Source: Setophaga petechia | Lineage: Eukaryota > Chordata > Aves > Passeriformes > Parulidae | NCBI GenBank assembly: GCA_024362935.1 | Contig: JANCRA010000178.1 | Location: forward strand, 248,001-312,000 | Direction: 5' to 3' | Length of the DNA: 64,000 nt | Part shown: positions 1 through 9,563 of the stretch, in pieces | Numbering within the stretch: the first letter of the stretch is position 1 | How the letters are laid out: the number at the start of each line of letters is the position of its first letter | The notes under the pieces: generated by a model | The model's database searches: none | Seen by the model: only the letters and a program-made list of their open reading frames with translations | What the model was told of the DNA's origin: nothing | Program-made: the position numbers and the translations under genes

Positions 1-1326
1 GCCGCCGGCGCCGTGACAGGCTCTGTGTTCACAGGCATGGCCGGGCGGCACCTGAGGGGGCAGCGGCAAGAGCTGCAGCTGATCTGCACCGGTGAGTGAG
101 GGCAGCGGGCTGACAGCGGGGGCTGCCGGGGGGAGCCGCAAGCCCTGCCCCGGCTGCGGAGGGCTCTGCTCCCGGGGCCAGAGCACACTGAGATTTCAGG
201 GCCACGTGGGCCATTCCTGGCCAGGAGCATCAGGCTGATCCCCTTGCTCCCTGCTCCCTCCTGGCCGTGGCAAGAGCTGGCTGGCATGGCCCTTGCTGGG
301 GGCTCTCCTCGGCTCCCCACAGATCCGGGATCTGACCTTGGCTCTGTTATCTTTGCCCATCATAAAAAGTCAAATCCCATGATAAAAAACCAAACAATAT
401 TTGAGATAGCTGCAATTTTAATTGAATAGTTTAGAAAATATATCTTGACAATATCATTTGATTAAAAATATGGGATAATTTGGTTCCAATAATCGTGCAT
501 AAACACAGGATAACCGCGGGGTATGGAGTGCAGGGTTCTGGAGCCTTGCCACCTCACGTATGAGCTTGCCAAGTGAAGATTCCCCCTTTTATGCCATGTG
601 TCAATGTCATCCACTCCCATTTTCAATTCATCACACTTCTACCTCTGCCCTCAACACCACCTTTACCACCGATGCTCCACCATTTGTTTTGGTTGTCACA
701 CAAGTCTTTGGTGGGCGTCGTTTTTTTATGAAGGCATCTCTTCTTTCTATTTGTCCTTTAATTCATGTTTGGGTTACACACGCGCACCAAGCCAATACAA
801 TGTAATCCAAAACGAACATATTTCTACATTTAAAAATCAAAGCAATAAATCTCCTATAGCTAGCATTTTCCTGAGACCCAACCACATTTTTCCTTCTTTC
901 TGTTTTTTTTAGTAACTGTTATCTCTTGCTTTTTCCTCCTGTCATGGAACACCTGCAGGGAGGGGAGGGTGGAACCCCTCCTCTCCCTTTTTTCTTGGCA
1001 TTATAACTTTTACCTGTTTTATTATGATTTCCAAATATTAATTCCTGCATCAATAATGATTAATGTTTCAATTTTGTCAGCACCAATCATACCTACTTAC
1101 CACAGCTCTGTTCCTCTCTCTTGCAGCCCTCGAAAGCCTGACGGAGGACATGAGCAGTGCTGTGTCAGAGCTGGCATTTCAAACACTGCATGTCCTCCGA
1201 GCAACAGCGAGTAGGCGATATTCCATCTTCCAGAGGCTGCACGATCAGCTGCGCAGGGCGTGGATGACTTGGCCTCGTCTGTCACGGCTCGGCTGGCTGC
1301 ACTGCACGAGCTCGGAGGAGAGCTAA
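1..1326 (+). CDS. MROH-family HEAT-repeat protein, copy 1 (3' end: exons 14-15)
   Basis: Only the last two coding exons are inside the window: exon 14 at 35-91 and exon 15 at 1127-1326, ending in TAA at 1324-1326. Together they encode about 85 residues: the family's conserved GMAGRHLRG segment, a helix-forming stretch ([20 protein letters not shown]), and the basic tail ending in CTSSEES. The G run in exon 14 has five bases (56-60), so this copy reads through in frame, unlike the next one. The acceptor before exon 14 ends at 34 and the donor GTGAGT starts at 92. The rest of the gene lies upstream of base 1. The subtype of its 5' part cannot be known from this window. Confidence 0.85.
353..915. 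repeat. AT-rich insert in intron 14 (copy 1), possible old retroelement piece
   Basis: Intron 14 (92-1126) is by far the longest intron, and its middle is AT-rich in an otherwise GC-rich gene. The nine-base CTGTTATCT occurs at 344-352 and again at 916-924, flanking 563 bases, as a target-site duplication would. The interior has AATAAA (844-849), a T8 run before the right edge and no intact coding frame. Parts look to me like avian LTR sequence, but I cannot name the family. It could also be ordinary AT-rich intron. Confidence 0.35.
958..987. repeat. G-rich/C-rich inverted repeat in intron 14
   Basis: A G-rich arm (GGGAGGGGAGGGT) is followed after a few bases by a C-rich arm (ACCCCTCCTCTCCC) that pairs with it almost fully, so the RNA could fold into a hairpin. 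The same element lies about 140 bases upstream of exon 15 in every unit. The G arm alone has only three G runs, so an intramolecular quadruplex is doubtful. Confidence 0.4.
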
Positions 1327-2334
1327 TCCAAGAGGCTCTCTTTGATGGGGCAACCTGAGCCAGCAGGGATTTTTACTTTTCTTTAAATTTTTTTAATGTT
1401 TTCTTCCATTCTTTTTTTTACTATATGTAAATATAGACTGTGTTATAATAGACAGTAACTCAAGAGATTTTTTTTTGCTGTCCAGGGTCCGTAGTGGATA
1501 GGGGAAGAGGGGAAAAGGGTGCTTGTGCTCAGCCAGCTGCCCAGGCGTGCAGTGCTGCAGGGGAAATGGCCAGAAGCCCCTTGGCCTTTGGTGGTTCTGC
1601 TGAAGCCTTTGTGCTGCCCACAGAGCGGCTGGGCAGGGGCCGGAGCTGCGGGGATCCCTGCCAGGGCGGTGCCTGGAGATGGCCACAAGCCCTGTGCCAG
1701 GCAGGAAGCACCATCCGTGTCCTCCTGCCCGTGTGCTGCTGGCTGCCTTGCTGAGGACTCCCAGGTGCCCCTGCATGGGGCTGCTGCTCTGCAGCTGCTG
1801 TGGGGCTGCGGCGCTGCTGCCGGGCAGCTTGGCCGGGCTGGGGCAGCCCCTGAGGGGCTGGGGCGCTGGAAAGCCCTGAGCAATGGGCTCTCAGAGGCCA
1901 CAAGCAGCCCTCTGGCTGCCGCCTTGATCCTGCCAGAGTTGACTTGCAAGAGGGATCCCGGGCACTCTGCAGCTAACAGCATCAGTGTTGTTGGAAACCC
2001 AAATGCGGGAGGTCTCAGATCTTTGGGCCTGGAAGCCAAGGCTTAGAATTAAACACAGGATTTGTGCTGAGACCTTGAAAAGGGCTTCCAAATTCAGGTG
2101 CTACAAGTGAGAATGTGGATTTGTAGTATAAAGCAGACACCCATAGTTAAGTGGAGGAAAGTTTAGCATTTTAGAGTTTAAGATCTAGAAAAAATAAAAG
2201 GAGTTACAACTGTAAACACCAAGTTTACACTGCAGTGCTGTAGTTTTGTGTGTCAGAACAGAATTGGCTGAGAAAGCTTACACTGTAGCACGAGTTCATG
2301 AGATGAAATACTGAAGGATTGGGTCAGAAACATA

Positions 2335-2340
2335 AATAAA
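2335..2340 (+). terminator. Candidate poly(A) signal AATAAA (unit 1)
   Basis: AATAAA is followed within about 30 bases by a GT/T-rich stretch (TGTTGG, TGTTTTATT), a typical cleavage-site context. It would give copy 1 a 3' UTR of about 1 kb. A second AATAAA at 2193-2198 is an alternative. The same sites recur in each unit inside the invariant block. Confidence 0.35.
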
Positions 2341-2857
2341 CTTGTTGGCAATGTTTTATTGGCCAAGAAATCCTTCCAAGTTCTTGTAAGTACAAGTCTT
2401 GCGACGTTGTGAGCCATGTAATGGAGATGTGAGCCAAACTCACCTGTCCTGTCTATGCAGAAGAGAAAGAAAAAGCAATGACATCATCTAAAAAACTCAG
2501 AGGTCCGCTCTCTAGCTCCTTCCAAATGCCTTGAAATCCCCCACAGTGGGATTTAGCTACAAATAGATGACAGGGACTCTTAGTGCTGGCTCTTTGACTC
2601 CAGAGCGGCTGCTTTAGAATCTTTCCCATAACCCTGTGTAGTTATGTGCCAGCAATGGATCATTTGAAGAAACTTTCCCAACTGACTTGCATGGAGGCTT
2701 GTTTGAAGGGTATTTGAGGAGAAAGGCTCCTGCAAGAGATCTGGGCTTTGCATTTTGGCCTAGCTGTGTCCCCTGCTGATTGTGAAGTGTGGCATCAGCA
2801 GCAGGGCTATCTGGGCTAAAAATATCATCAAGTCACTTGCCCTTGCTCTTTTTGGCC

Positions 2858-2865
2858 TCTAAAAG
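2858..2865 (+). promoter_or_regulatory. TATA-like TCTAAAAG upstream of copy 2
   Basis: The pyrimidine-rich TTTTTGGCC precedes it. It lies about 800 bases before the start codon. It is listed because the corresponding site in unit 5 is a perfect TATA box. No initiator or transcript evidence is available. Confidence 0.25.
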
Positions 2866-3014
2866 CTGGACCCACTTTCGGGGCAAATTTGGAGACCTCA
2901 TCCACGGGTGGAGGGACCAGCTAGGATCTTCCCAGTTGCTGGGAATGGTTCTCCAGGTCCCTGGTGTAAAACGGGGCTGCCCAGCAACTGCGCATCTGCA
3001 AGATGATAAACAAT

Positions 3015-3156
3015 TGTCTTGGTTTGAAGAGAGACGTGTCTGCTCAGGAAGGCAGAAGGCTTCTCTGAAATGGAAAATGTCAATCCCCTCCTTTCAAATG
3101 ATTCTCATTTAAAAATTCAAATGCTCTCAGGGAAAGATATGGGGATAGGACTGAGC
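3015..3156. mobile_element. LTR-like retroelement fragment, unit 1
   Basis: Begins TGTCTTGGTTTGAAGAGA and ends near GGGGATAGGACTGAG. I recognise this wording as resembling a repeat common in songbird genomes that belongs to endogenous-retrovirus LTR/5' sequence. Only about 140 bases are present, with no coding region and no second LTR. It lies about 510 bases before exon 1, so it could contribute promoter sequence. The identification is from memory. Confidence 0.45.
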
Positions 3157-3668
3157 CCGCTAAGCCGGGCGGCGTTTGCTGATGCTCTGAGCCCTTCCTA
3201 AAGATCCTGTCGGGCTGCCTTAGACACCTGGGGCCAGGGATTCCTTCCAAGCTGGGCCACTTTGGCTGGGCTGGGGGCGGCCCCAAGGCGGGAGGCAGTG
3301 TGTGCAAGGGCTCTGGGTGTCACGCTGCAGCACGGTCACTGTGCCATGGAACGGAACCTGGTCTCCAAGGCCCCTTTGTGACACGTGGGAAAAAGAAGCT
3401 CTCCCGGGTGCTGGGAACACGCAACGGGGCACAACGGGACAGAGCAGTGCTGTGAGGAGCCCCCGCACAGTGCACTCGTTTCCGTCTGACCCGGAGCTTT
3501 TCCACAGCGTTGGTCCGGCAGCTGAGCTCGAGGCCAGAGCACGGGACTCGGTGACCCGCGGCCTTCCGAGGCGTCTGTTCTGCAGCTGCCCTCAAGGGCA
3601 GAGCGTGGGACTTGGTGCCCCGGAGCTTTCCCTAAGCATCCCTCCTGCAAGTAGCTCCAGTCAGCGGC

Positions 3669-6600
3669 ATGGAGCAGAGACCCCTGAGCGTGCCCAAGAT
3701 GGCCTGGGGGGAGGAGGAGCAGGAGGAAGAAGGCCCTGGTGCTTCCCCAGCACAGGAAACTGAGGAGGTGGTGCCATTCCATGCACCGCAGAAGGGTGAG
3801 TGCCAGAGCTGCCAGAGCTGGAGCCTGCAGCCAACTGGGCCCCATGCCATGCCATGCCACGCCACGCCATGCCATGCCATGCCATGCCATGCCATGCCAT
3901 GCCATGCCATGCCATGCCATGCCATTTCATCCCCTGGGTAAATGCCCACGGACAGGCCGGAAGAGGACCCGGGCAGACACCCCGCAGGGGCCGTGCTCCA
4001 TCCCCTGGGCAATCCCGGGGCTCTCCCTGCCTGTGCAGCGCAGGGCTGGCCTGTGTTCTCCGGCCTCTCCCGCAGCCCCTCAGCTCTGGCTGCGCTCGCT
4101 CTTTGCCAGATGCAGCCCTGGAGCGCACACAGGAGCAGGAACCCAGCCGTGGCCGCTTCCGCAGCACAGCGCAGGTACCTGCAGCCACCCCCTCCTGGGC
4201 TGGGCCTGCTGTCCCTGCTCAGCCCAGCACCGTGTGTGCAGCACTTCACGCAACATCCCCGGCTTCCTGCCCTTCTCCTACAGTTTGTCTGCAAATTCAT
4301 GAGGAGAATTCTGGAGGAAGAGAACAGCACCATGGGCACAGGGCTCAGACCCTACGCTCCCATCTTCCTAACTAAGACCAGCGCTGCCCTCCTGTGTATG
4401 CTTGTAGAGGAAGACTTTTACTATCCAAACCAAGTAAGCAGCCTGTGGGCAGGGTTTGATCCTCCCAGGAATTGCTTGGCCTCCCAAGCCACGCGTGCCG
4501 GTCCCTGTGAGCCTTTGAGGCCACTTGGCAGTGCAGTGGGAAGGGCAGCACTTCTCTGGGGAAGCTGGGGACATTGCTCCCTCTGGCAGCTTTCCAAGTC
4601 TCCCTGTGCCTTCTCCAGGTGCCCGCCATGGTGAGGTTCATCCACCAGTGGCTCGTGGCCAATGATTGTGCTGAGCACAGGCTGGACGAGGCCCTGCTGG
4701 ATCTCACGGAAGCACAGCCAGATGACACAGTCATGGCGCTCCTGCGTGTGGCCCCGTCCTGTGACAGGTATGGGGCCCAGCTGCCCAGAGGGCTCAGGCC
4801 TCCCCAGCCCATCACCCAGTAGAGCCTGGCCCAGGTATCTGACCAACAGAGACTTCCAGGGCCCTCTGGCTGCTGCCTTTCCCAGCCCTGGCATGTCAGC
4901 CCCCGAGCCTGCTGCCATGCTCCCTCCCTGCCCCTCAGGGCTCTGTCCCCACCGGCCTGGGCGGCCTGGCTGCTGCTGGCCAGGGCCAGTGGGCAGAGGC
5001 AGAACTGGCAGCCAGCTCAGCTCCCCCCGGTGCTGTGTCTGAGACCCGCCCTGAGACACAGCTCTGACCCCACAGAGCTGCCATGGCCATGTGGAAGACC
5101 ATCATGGGCTCAGCCAGGACTGCGGAGCTGGCACAGATGATCCTCCTGGATGTGCTGGGGAGCTGGCCAGAGTGCAGCACGTGCACCTCCGATGGGGACA
5201 AAACGGGTGTCTTTGCCCTGGCTGTGAGTTTCTGCAACGAGCCTTTGCTGGCCCCAAGGCCGCCTCTCCAGCAGCTCTCCATCCTCCTTCCCCCACTGCC
5301 TCTCCCTGCCTCAGGCGCTGGCCTGAAACCTGGCCCGGGGGCAGCTTCAGGCCCACCAGGCCGTGTGCTCCCCCTGCCTCTCTCCGGGCCTCTCCCTGCC
5401 ACGCTCGGGCCCTGCCACACGGACACCTGGGCACTGAGCGCTGTCTCGGGGGGCTTTGTCCTTTGCAGGCAACCGTGGTGATGTGGAAGATCCTCCAGGT
5501 GCCCTGTCTGCCACGGATACTGAAGGTGTATTTCCCCCGCCTCTTTGTGCATCTGCTTTTCCAAGTGTTCTTCAGCACTCTGCATATGCCAGAGGAGGTC
5601 GATACCTTCTGGAAGGGATGCCAGGAAGAGCACGGCCTTGCCACCAGCCCCGACAGGTGCTCCATCCCACTCCTCCTGTCCCTGCCACGTGGCCTGCCAA
5701 GGAGCCAGTGCTGCCAGCCTGACCTGGGCTTTGCTGTGCACACAGCTTTGCAGTGCGCACCCTGAAGTCCCTGCTGTGCCTTCTGCGCTGTGAGGATGTG
5801 GTGGTGGCAATGGAACGCAGGTGTGGCTGGGACACGCTGCTCTCTCCTGACACCCACCACTTTGCCGTGGCTCTGCTGGCCAGGTGAGACCCCCTTCTCC
5901 CCACTGCCTCTGACATTTGTGCTCTGTGCCCAGGTGTCCCACAAAGTCCCCGTGCTTATCAGCCAGAGGGCCTTGTCACTGAGGGAAAGCCAAACACACT
6001 GGAAAAGGCTGGGAGAGGAGGGAGGCCATGAGCAACCAACTCCCAAATGGCCCAGGTCCCCTTGCTGGAAGGCTGGTGGGGAAACATGAGAACTCTGTGA
6101 GTCACTCCTGGGAGAGGTTTGCCCCACTGGCTCAGGGTCTTGTTTCCTTTGTCCCGCCTTTAGAGAAATTTCCCATTCATCCATACACTTTTGTTCCGGG
6201 ATTGCATTCTACCTGCTCGCCCTGCTCCAAGAAGAGATGCCATACTGGGATTTCCCTGCCCTGGCATTCCTTGTGGAGGTGAGCCTCAAGGCCAGCGCTG
6301 CCTGCCTGAGCTGCCTCCCAGCTCTCTGCCCTCTCGTAGGCGCAGCTGCCAGGACGGTGCCCGTGCCCTGTGCTGCTGCCTGGGCCCAGCCCTGTGCGGC
6401 TCCAGGCTCCTGCCGGCCGGCTCCCTGTCACTGCCCTGTGCCTTTCAGGTCTTCGAGTGCCTGGACTTGAGGGAATGCAGTGACAGTGTTCTGGAGATCA
6501 TGGCACAGAACCTGCAGAGCGAGCACAGGGCCAGGCGTTACTTGGCACTCAGAGGCCTCGTAGTGCTGGGCAAGAATCCCTGCATGGTGAGAAGGGGGCA

Positions 6601-9563
6601 GTGGCTGAAGCCGTGCAGGCAGCGTGGGGCTGGGCAAGGCACTCGCTTGGCCTTGCCTGGGCTTGGGGCGCTGGGGCAGCTGCTCCCAGCTCTCCTGCCT
6701 CCCGCTGCAGCTGCCCCAGTGCTTCGGGACGGGCCTTTGGCCTCTGGGCCCTGCGGCAGCAGGGTGGCCTTTCACAAACTTGTGTTCCACACAGGCGGAA
6801 AAAATGTGGAGCCTGAGTGAAAGTCTTGTGGAGCTCCTGCAAGAGGATGATAGTGACATGATCAGGATGACCATTCTTCTATTCAGATACTTGCTCCTGG
6901 ATACTGGTGCCCCAATACCCACACCCATCGCCCTGCAGCTGGCTGAGGCGCTCCTGCCACTCTTTGACCATGTAAGGCTCTGTGCCCACAGCCACGGCCA
7001 CTGGCTGCTGCCCGGAAACTTGGTGCCCTGTGGAGGTGCAGGCCTGTGCCCTGTGGGGTCTGAAGCAGCTGATGCTGAGGTCTTTTGCCCTTCCTTTCAT
7101 ACAGGATGATAGCCAGGTGCAGCTGAGCTCCATGTGTGTCTTTCAAGAGATGCTGGACTTATTAACAGAAGATGGAAGAAAGGCCCTGAAGTCCCACGTG
7201 CGCCAGAGCCTGGTACCACTCTACTTGCACTGCCATGATGAGAATCAGATTGTTGCTGAGGTGAGGACTTGTGGCTGGCTGCTGCCCCCTGGGAGGGTGC
7301 TGGGCTGCCTCCTGCCCTGGCACCTTGCAGGCTGCAGCCTCCTCCAGGCTGTGGCACTGGGATGCTCCTGTGCCCTGGACTGTGGGGCCATCTGTGCCTC
7401 TCTGCTGCTCTCCAGGCCTCCCGGGAAACGCTGCATTCTGCAGCCAGATTCCTAAGGAGGAGGGATCTCGAAAAAATGCTTCCGGTGGATCCGACATGGA
7501 AGTTTGCCGAGAGCCTGGTAAGGACTGCCAAGAATCCTCAGCCTGGAGAAAGTCCCTGAGGGCGGTGCTCAGTGTGCGGGGCTGGCAGCTGTGCCCCTGC
7601 CCGCTGCTGCAGCCAGAGGCCGCGCGGGCTCTTCTCCAGGCTCCCGCGGGCCCGAGCCGGGTGCCCATGGAGCCCCCGCCCGGCGGGGTTGCGGGCGGGC
7701 ACCGCGGCTCCCCGGGCAGCAGCCGGCCCTCTGCCCCCTGCCCTCGGGAGCCCTTGGCCAGCGGCTGCTGGCCGCGCCTCAGGGCTGTGCGGCCAGGGGA
7801 GGCCGGGGCTGGGCGCAGGCAGCGCCCGGCCCAGGGGCGGAGCCGCTGAACCCTTCCCTCCGTCCGCTCTCCCCAGCTGGCAGAGGACAGGAGCAGAGCG
7901 GCCGAGCACCTGCGCCGGGCCCTGCCCTACCTGGAGAGCCCACAGGAGCCCCTGCGAGAGGCGGCCGTCAGCTTCATGGGTGAGCCCCGAGCCCGTGCTC
8001 CCTCCCCGGCCCGGCCCGGCCCGGCCCGCGGCAGTTACGCCCCAGCCCCGCCTGCTGCCCCGGCAGCGCCGGCCGGGCCCGGCGCCGCGGAGCCCCGCCT
8101 GGCCTGGCCATTGCTGCTGCCGCCCTCTGGCAGCCGCGCCCTTGGGCGGCAGCGTGCGCCAAGGGCCGGGCTGAGCCCGGCCGGGCCAGCAGCCCGTGTG
8201 GCCACAGCGGCGGCAGCGCCGCTGGCAGGGAGCTGTGCCGCCGGCGCCGTGACAGGCTCTGTGTTCACAGGCATGGCCGGGCGGCACCTGAGGGGGGCAG
8301 CGGCAAGAGCTGCAGCTGATCTGCACCGGTGAGTGAGGGCAGCGGGCTGACAGCGGGGGCTGCCGGGGGGAGCCGCAAGCCCTGCCCCGGCTGCGGAGGG
8401 CTCTGCTCCCGGGGCCAGAGCACACTGAGATTTCAGGGCCACGTGGGCCATTCCTGGCCAGGAGCATCAGGCTGATCCCCTTGCTCCCTGCTCCCTCCTG
8501 GCCGTGGCAAGAGCTGGCTGGCATGGCCCTTGCTGGGGGCTCTCCTCGGCTCCCCACAGATCCGGGATCTGACCTTGGCTCTGTTATCTTTGCCCATCAT
8601 AAAAAGTCAAATCCCATGATAAAAAACCAAACAATATTTGAGATAGCTGCAATTTTAATTGAATAGTTTAGAAAATATATCTTGACAATATCATTTGATT
8701 AAAAATATGGGATAATTTGGTTCCAATAATCGTGCATAAACACAGGATAACCGCGGGGTATGGAGTGCAGGGTTCTGGAGCCTTGCCACCTCACGTATGA
8801 GCTTGCCAAGTGAAGATTCCCCCTTTTATGCCATGTGTCAATGTCATCCACTCCCATTTTCAATTCATCACACTTCTACCTCTGCCCTCAACACCACCTT
8901 TACCACCGATGCTCCACCATTTGTTTTGGTTGTCACACAAGTCTTTGGTGGGCGTCGTTTTTTTATGAAGGCATCTCTTCTTTCTATTTGTCCTTTAATT
9001 CATGTTTGGGTTACACACGCGCACCAAGCCAATACAATGTAATCCAAAACGAACATATTTCTACATTTAAAAATCAAAGCAATAAATCTCCTATAGCTAG
9101 CATTTTCCTGAGACCCAACCACATTTTTCCTTCTTTCTGTTTTTTTTAGTAACTGTTATCTCTTGCTTTTTCCTCCTGTCATGGAACACCTGCAGGGAGG
9201 GGAGGGTGGAACCCCTCCTCTCCCTTTTTTCTTGGCATTATAACTTTTACCTGTTTTATTATGATTTCCAAATATTAATTCCTGCATCAATAATGATTAA
9301 TGTTTCAATTTTGTCAGCACCAATCATACCTACTTACCACAGCTCTGTTCCTCTCTCTTGCAGCCCTCGAAAGCCTGACGGAGGACATGAGCAGTGCTGT
9401 GTCAGAGCTGGCATTTCAAACACTGCATGTCCTCCGAGCAACAGCGAGTAGGCGATATTCCATCTTCCAGAGGCTGCACGATCAGCTGCGCAGGGCGTGG
9501 ATGACTTGGCCTCGTCTGTCACGGCTCGGCTGGCTGCACTGCACGAGCTCGGAGGAGAGCTAA
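3669..9563 (+). CDS. MROH-family HEAT-repeat protein, copy 2, frameshifted near the C-terminus
   Basis: Exons: 3669-3795, 4110-4174, 4284-4433, 4619-4767, 5076-5223, 5469-5656, 5746-5883, 6164-6278, 6449-6586, 6795-6971, 7105-7260, 7416-7517, 7877-7979, 8271-8328, 9364 onward. I recognise the maestro HEAT-like repeat family from [20 protein letters not shown] followed by the [20 protein letters not shown] segment (exon 7), [20 protein letters not shown] (exon 8) and GMAGRHLRG (exon 14). Molecular functions of the family are poorly known; the fold is a helical scaffold without catalytic residues. Exon 14 has six Gs (8292-8297) where all other copies have five. The shift replaces residues 595-670 by 39 unrelated residues and stops at TAG 9449-9451, giving 633 residues. 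The original stop position would be 9561-9563. It may be a real lesion or a homopolymer sequencing error. Confidence 0.85.
3842..3926. repeat. CCATG pentamer array in intron 1, unit 1 (16 copies plus CCATT)
   Basis: Sixteen CCATG-type pentamers, the fourth and fifth being CCACG, end in a degenerate CCATT. It lies about 46 bases after the exon 1 donor. Read on the minus strand it gives open frames of repeated MAWHG, a by-product of a 5-base period without stop codons. Confidence 0.95.
7518..8270. other. CpG-rich block across introns 12 and 13, unit 1
   Basis: Introns 12 (7518-7876) and 13 (7980-8270) are visibly richer in CG dinucleotides than the rest of the gene and include four tandem CCGGC at 8006-8025. 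The block could be an intragenic CpG island or simply GC-biased conversion. It recurs with the same spacing in every unit (for example 15690-16442, 23931-24683, 32102-32854). Exon 13 sits inside it and stays in frame. Confidence 0.4.
8590..9152. repeat. AT-rich insert in intron 14, unit 2
   Basis: Same block and same flanking CTGTTATCT pair as at 353-915. Intron 14 of copy 2 is 8329-9363. I see no subtype-specific differences in it. Confidence 0.35.

Larger units (their letters stand above)
1327..3668. other. Gene-to-gene gap, unit 1 (type A): 3' UTR, invariant block, putative promoter
   Basis: No coding exon is supported in these 2.3 kb. Order of contents: U-rich 3' UTR start (1370-1480); GC-rich stretch carrying subtype differences (about 1637-2041); a block identical in both subtypes (2043-2825) with AATAAA at 2193-2198 and 2335-2340; a TCTAAAAG TATA-like site at 2858-2865; an LTR-like fragment (3015-3156); and a second subtype-variable stretch up to exon 1. 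A TTTTCCACAG acceptor-like site ends at 3507 and could begin an exon holding the 5' UTR and the ATG. The transcription start is not visible. Confidence 0.6.
1..8236 (+). repeat. Array unit 1, subtype A
   Basis: Carries exons 14-15 of the first (partial) gene and exons 1-13 of the gene starting at 3669. Type A markers: long CCATG tract with two adjacent CCACG variants (3857-3866), ATCATCAAGTCAC near 2825, and the type A gap sequence from about 1637. It has the GGGAGG/GTGTCAC state near 3290-3320 and the CCCGCCCGG state at about 7675 in intron 12. Confidence 0.95.

Noticed and set aside
560..912. Small plus-strand frames in the AT-rich part of intron 14
   Set aside because: They have no recognisable domain and overlap each other, and lie inside an intron whose splice sites are clear.
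1443..2039. 198-codon minus-strand and 175-codon plus-strand frames in the gap
   Set aside because: In type B units small indels change their lengths and ends, so the frame is not conserved while real exons are. They lie in GC-rich non-coding sequence.
353..3156. An intact endogenous retrovirus or LINE
   Set aside because: No gag, pol, env or reverse-transcriptase frame is visible; only short non-coding fragments with retroelement-like wording are present.
3508..3668. Coding sequence upstream of the chosen ATG
   Set aside because: An in-frame TAA lies at 3633-3635, 36 bases before the ATG, and is kept in all units. The stretch is better read as 5' UTR.
3661..4188. Minus-strand reading frames encoding repeated MAWHG
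   Set aside because: They are the translation of the CCATG pentamer array; a 5-base period without stops stays open in all frames. Copy number varies freely and the array lies in intron 1 of the + strand gene.
5102..6184. A 360-codon minus-strand open frame repeated in most units
   Set aside because: It runs across exons 5-7 and their introns on the opposite strand of a well-supported gene. High GC content keeps it open, and no family resemblance was seen.
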